From the NCBI GenBank assembly GCA_905235695.1, contig CAJOMW010000053.1, forward strand, positions 1 through 6,814: a DNA stretch of 6,814 nt, given 5' to 3'. The notes beneath the pieces are model-generated. The model saw only the letters and a list, made by a program, of their open reading frames with translations. It had not been told where the DNA came from and did not search any database. The translations under genes were made by a program, and so were the position numbers. Positions 5,807-6,814 of this stretch are shown piece by piece (within the stretch, counting starts at the first letter, position 1; every line of letters begins with the position of its first letter). The stretch is from an uncultured Clostridia bacterium. Lineage in GTDB: Bacteria; Bacillota; Clostridia; Oscillospirales; CAG-382.

Positions 5807-6662
5807 TAACATAAAGAAAACAATAAACCGCAATGAGCAGAGATATAACGATTTCGTTCAATCATGCGCCGAAAATATAGCGTGCGACAGCTCGGTAAAG
5901 CTCCTGCTCGTCGCAGGTCCGAGCTGCTCGGGAAAGACAACCACGACCGAAAAGCTGGTAAGTCATCTCGAAGCCTTCGGGAAGAAGGCGCACATGATAT
6001 CTATCGACGACTTCTACAAAAATTCCGAGGACCTTCCGGTAAATCCCGACGGCACGAAGAACATGGAGTCGTTTGACAGTATAGATACCGCTTCTCTCCA
6101 CGAGTGCCTTGCAGATCTCGCTAAGGGCAGGGAAGCGGAGGTGCCGCTCTTTGACTTCACCATCTCAAGGAGAAACGGCGTTCGCAAAAAGATAAAGCTC
6201 AGCAAAGACGACATAGCCATAATCGAGGGGCTTCATGCACTGAATCCCGACATATACAGAAACTTTGTAAGCGAGGATATGGTATATAAGATATTTCTCG
6301 ACTGCCACAGCGAGTCTGTGAGCGAGATGCGCTATTCTCGCCTTATACGCCGCCTCGTGCGTGACTTCTATTACAGAAGCTCGGATGCGGCGAACACGTT
6401 CTTTCTCTGGAAGGGTGTGCTTGAGGGCGAGAAGAAGTACATATACCCGTATGCTCACCTTGCAGACACCACTATAAACACTTATTTCGAGTATGAGACG
6501 CGCGTGTTCAAAAGCCACGTTATGCCAATCCTCGAAGCTACGCCGACGGACAGCGAATACAGACCGAGCGCCGAGGCGATAATGGAATTTCTGTCGGGGA
6601 TAGACGGAATTGACAGCAAATACGTGCCGAAGGACTCACTGTTGCAAGAATTTTTAAAATAA
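5799..6662 (+). CDS. Uridine kinase/PRK-family P-loop kinase (nucleoside kinase-like)
   Basis: The 287-aa protein carries Walker A GPSCSGKT (40-47), SIDDFY (68-73, the substrate/Mg-binding DD of the uridine kinase-phosphoribulokinase family), the Walker-B-like IIEGLHAL (141-148) and the arginine-rich lid RLIRRLVRDFYYR (181-193). Probable activity is ATP-dependent phosphorylation of a nucleoside such as uridine, but substrate is inferred only. It resembles the C-terminal half of the roughly 550-aa clostridial nucleoside kinases whose N-terminus is a TGS/threonyl-tRNA-synthetase-like module; that half is absent. Instead a short helical N-terminus (1-33) precedes the P-loop domain. The start is TTG 5799, with GGAGG (5786-5790) eight bases upstream; an in-frame ATG at 5736 would add 21 residues inside ytvI with no homology. 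The 8-bp overlap with ytvI implies translational coupling and shared regulation. Confidence 0.8.
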   Translation: MVDNIKKTINRNEQRYNDFVQSCAENIACDSSVKLLLVAGPSCSGKTTTTEKLVSHLEAFGKKAHMISIDDFYKNSEDLPVNPDGTKNMESFDSIDTASLHECLADLAKGREAEVPLFDFTISRRNGVRKKIKLSKDDIAIIEGLHALNPDIYRNFVSEDMVYKIFLDCHSESVSEMRYSRLIRRLVRDFYYRSSDAANTFFLWKGVLEGEKKYIYPYAHLADTTINTYFEYETRVFKSHVMPILEATPTDSEYRPSAEAIMEFLSGIDGIDSKYVPKDSLLQEFLK

Positions 6663-6682
6663 TTCTTTGGAGGAACGTAAAA

Positions 6683-6814
6683 ATGGCGGACAACAATACA
6701 TACAGAAAGCTGATTTACGACTATCTTTTTGAAAAATTCGACGTAGTGCTGAAGAAGCCCTACGGAAACTACAAGTACCCGTTTATAGATCCGGGCGCAG
6801 CATATAACGGCCAC
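6683..6814 (+). CDS. N-terminus of an unidentified protein, possibly a glycoside hydrolase (runs off the window)
   Basis: The first 44 codons are visible: ATG 6683 with GGAGG (6669-6673) nine bases upstream. It lies 20 bp after the kinase stop, so it is the third gene of the ytvI operon. There is no signal peptide. The visible end, YKYPFIDPGAAYNGH (30-44), resembles the opening of (alpha/alpha)6-barrel glycoside hydrolases of the trehalase/GH63-like type, where a proline-rich loop of this kind precedes a WDWD-like segment; that segment would lie beyond the window. This is a tentative family hint only. Confidence 0.7.
   Translation, partial: MADNNTYRKLIYDYLFEKFDVVLKKPYGNYKYPFIDPGAAYNGH

Noticed and set aside
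5291..5833. Antisense reading frame (180 codons, minus strand) over the ytvI 3' end
   Set aside because: It mirrors ytvI codons, has no recognisable domain, and lies opposite a clear membrane protein family member.

Overview
This window comes from an endospore-forming, low-to-mid GC Firmicute, most likely an anaerobic member of the Clostridia. The evidence is a mother-cell sporulation sigma factor of the sigma-K type, a LysM-LysM-GH18 spore-cortex-type hydrolase and a YtvI-type sporulation membrane protein, all in under 6 kb. Codon use supports this (frequent ATA and AGA, with GTG and TTG starts). The species cannot be named from the sequence. I see no mobile element, CRISPR array, tRNA or rRNA, and no gene-free stretch over 300 bases.

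Layout. Positions 1-210 (+) hold the C-terminal end of an RluA-family pseudouridine synthase. It is followed at 226-309 (+) by a 27-codon reading frame with a good ribosome binding site that encodes almost nothing but a signal peptide. Facing them is the LysM/GH18 hydrolase (1613 down to 339, -, TTG start). A 131-bp divergent region separates its start codon from that of sigK (1745-2419, +). It contains an exact sigma-E -10 box (CATACAAT) for sigK and a weaker, back-to-back sigma-E-like promoter for the hydrolase. Both genes have all-G Shine-Dalgarno tracts. A strong vegetative sigma-A promoter overlaps the sigK stop codon and drives an acidic putative lipoprotein (2483-3217, +). An 11-bp-stem terminator, usable in both directions, separates that gene from the convergent homoserine dehydrogenase gene hom (4510 down to 3314, -). 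A 93-bp divergent region carries the extended -10 promoter of hom. It is followed by a compact + strand operon: ytvI (4604-5806), a P-loop uridine-kinase-like protein (5799-6662, TTG start, 8-bp overlap) and the first 44 codons of another gene (6683-6814 and beyond).

How the genes work together. The hydrolase/sigK pair reads as a mother-cell module. Sigma-E would switch on sigK and probably the cortex hydrolase, and the hydrophobic N-terminus of the sigma-K homologue suggests the usual pro-sigma-K processing checkpoint. YtvI is a sporulation-conserved membrane protein but sits in a different operon with a nucleoside-kinase-like gene. Hom and the RluA protein are housekeeping. I found no convincing new multi-gene system. 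The best second-look items are the orphan signal-peptide ORF, the back-to-back sporulation promoters with G-only ribosome binding sites, the sigma-A promoter built into the end of sigK, and the kinase lacking the N-terminal half seen in common clostridial relatives.
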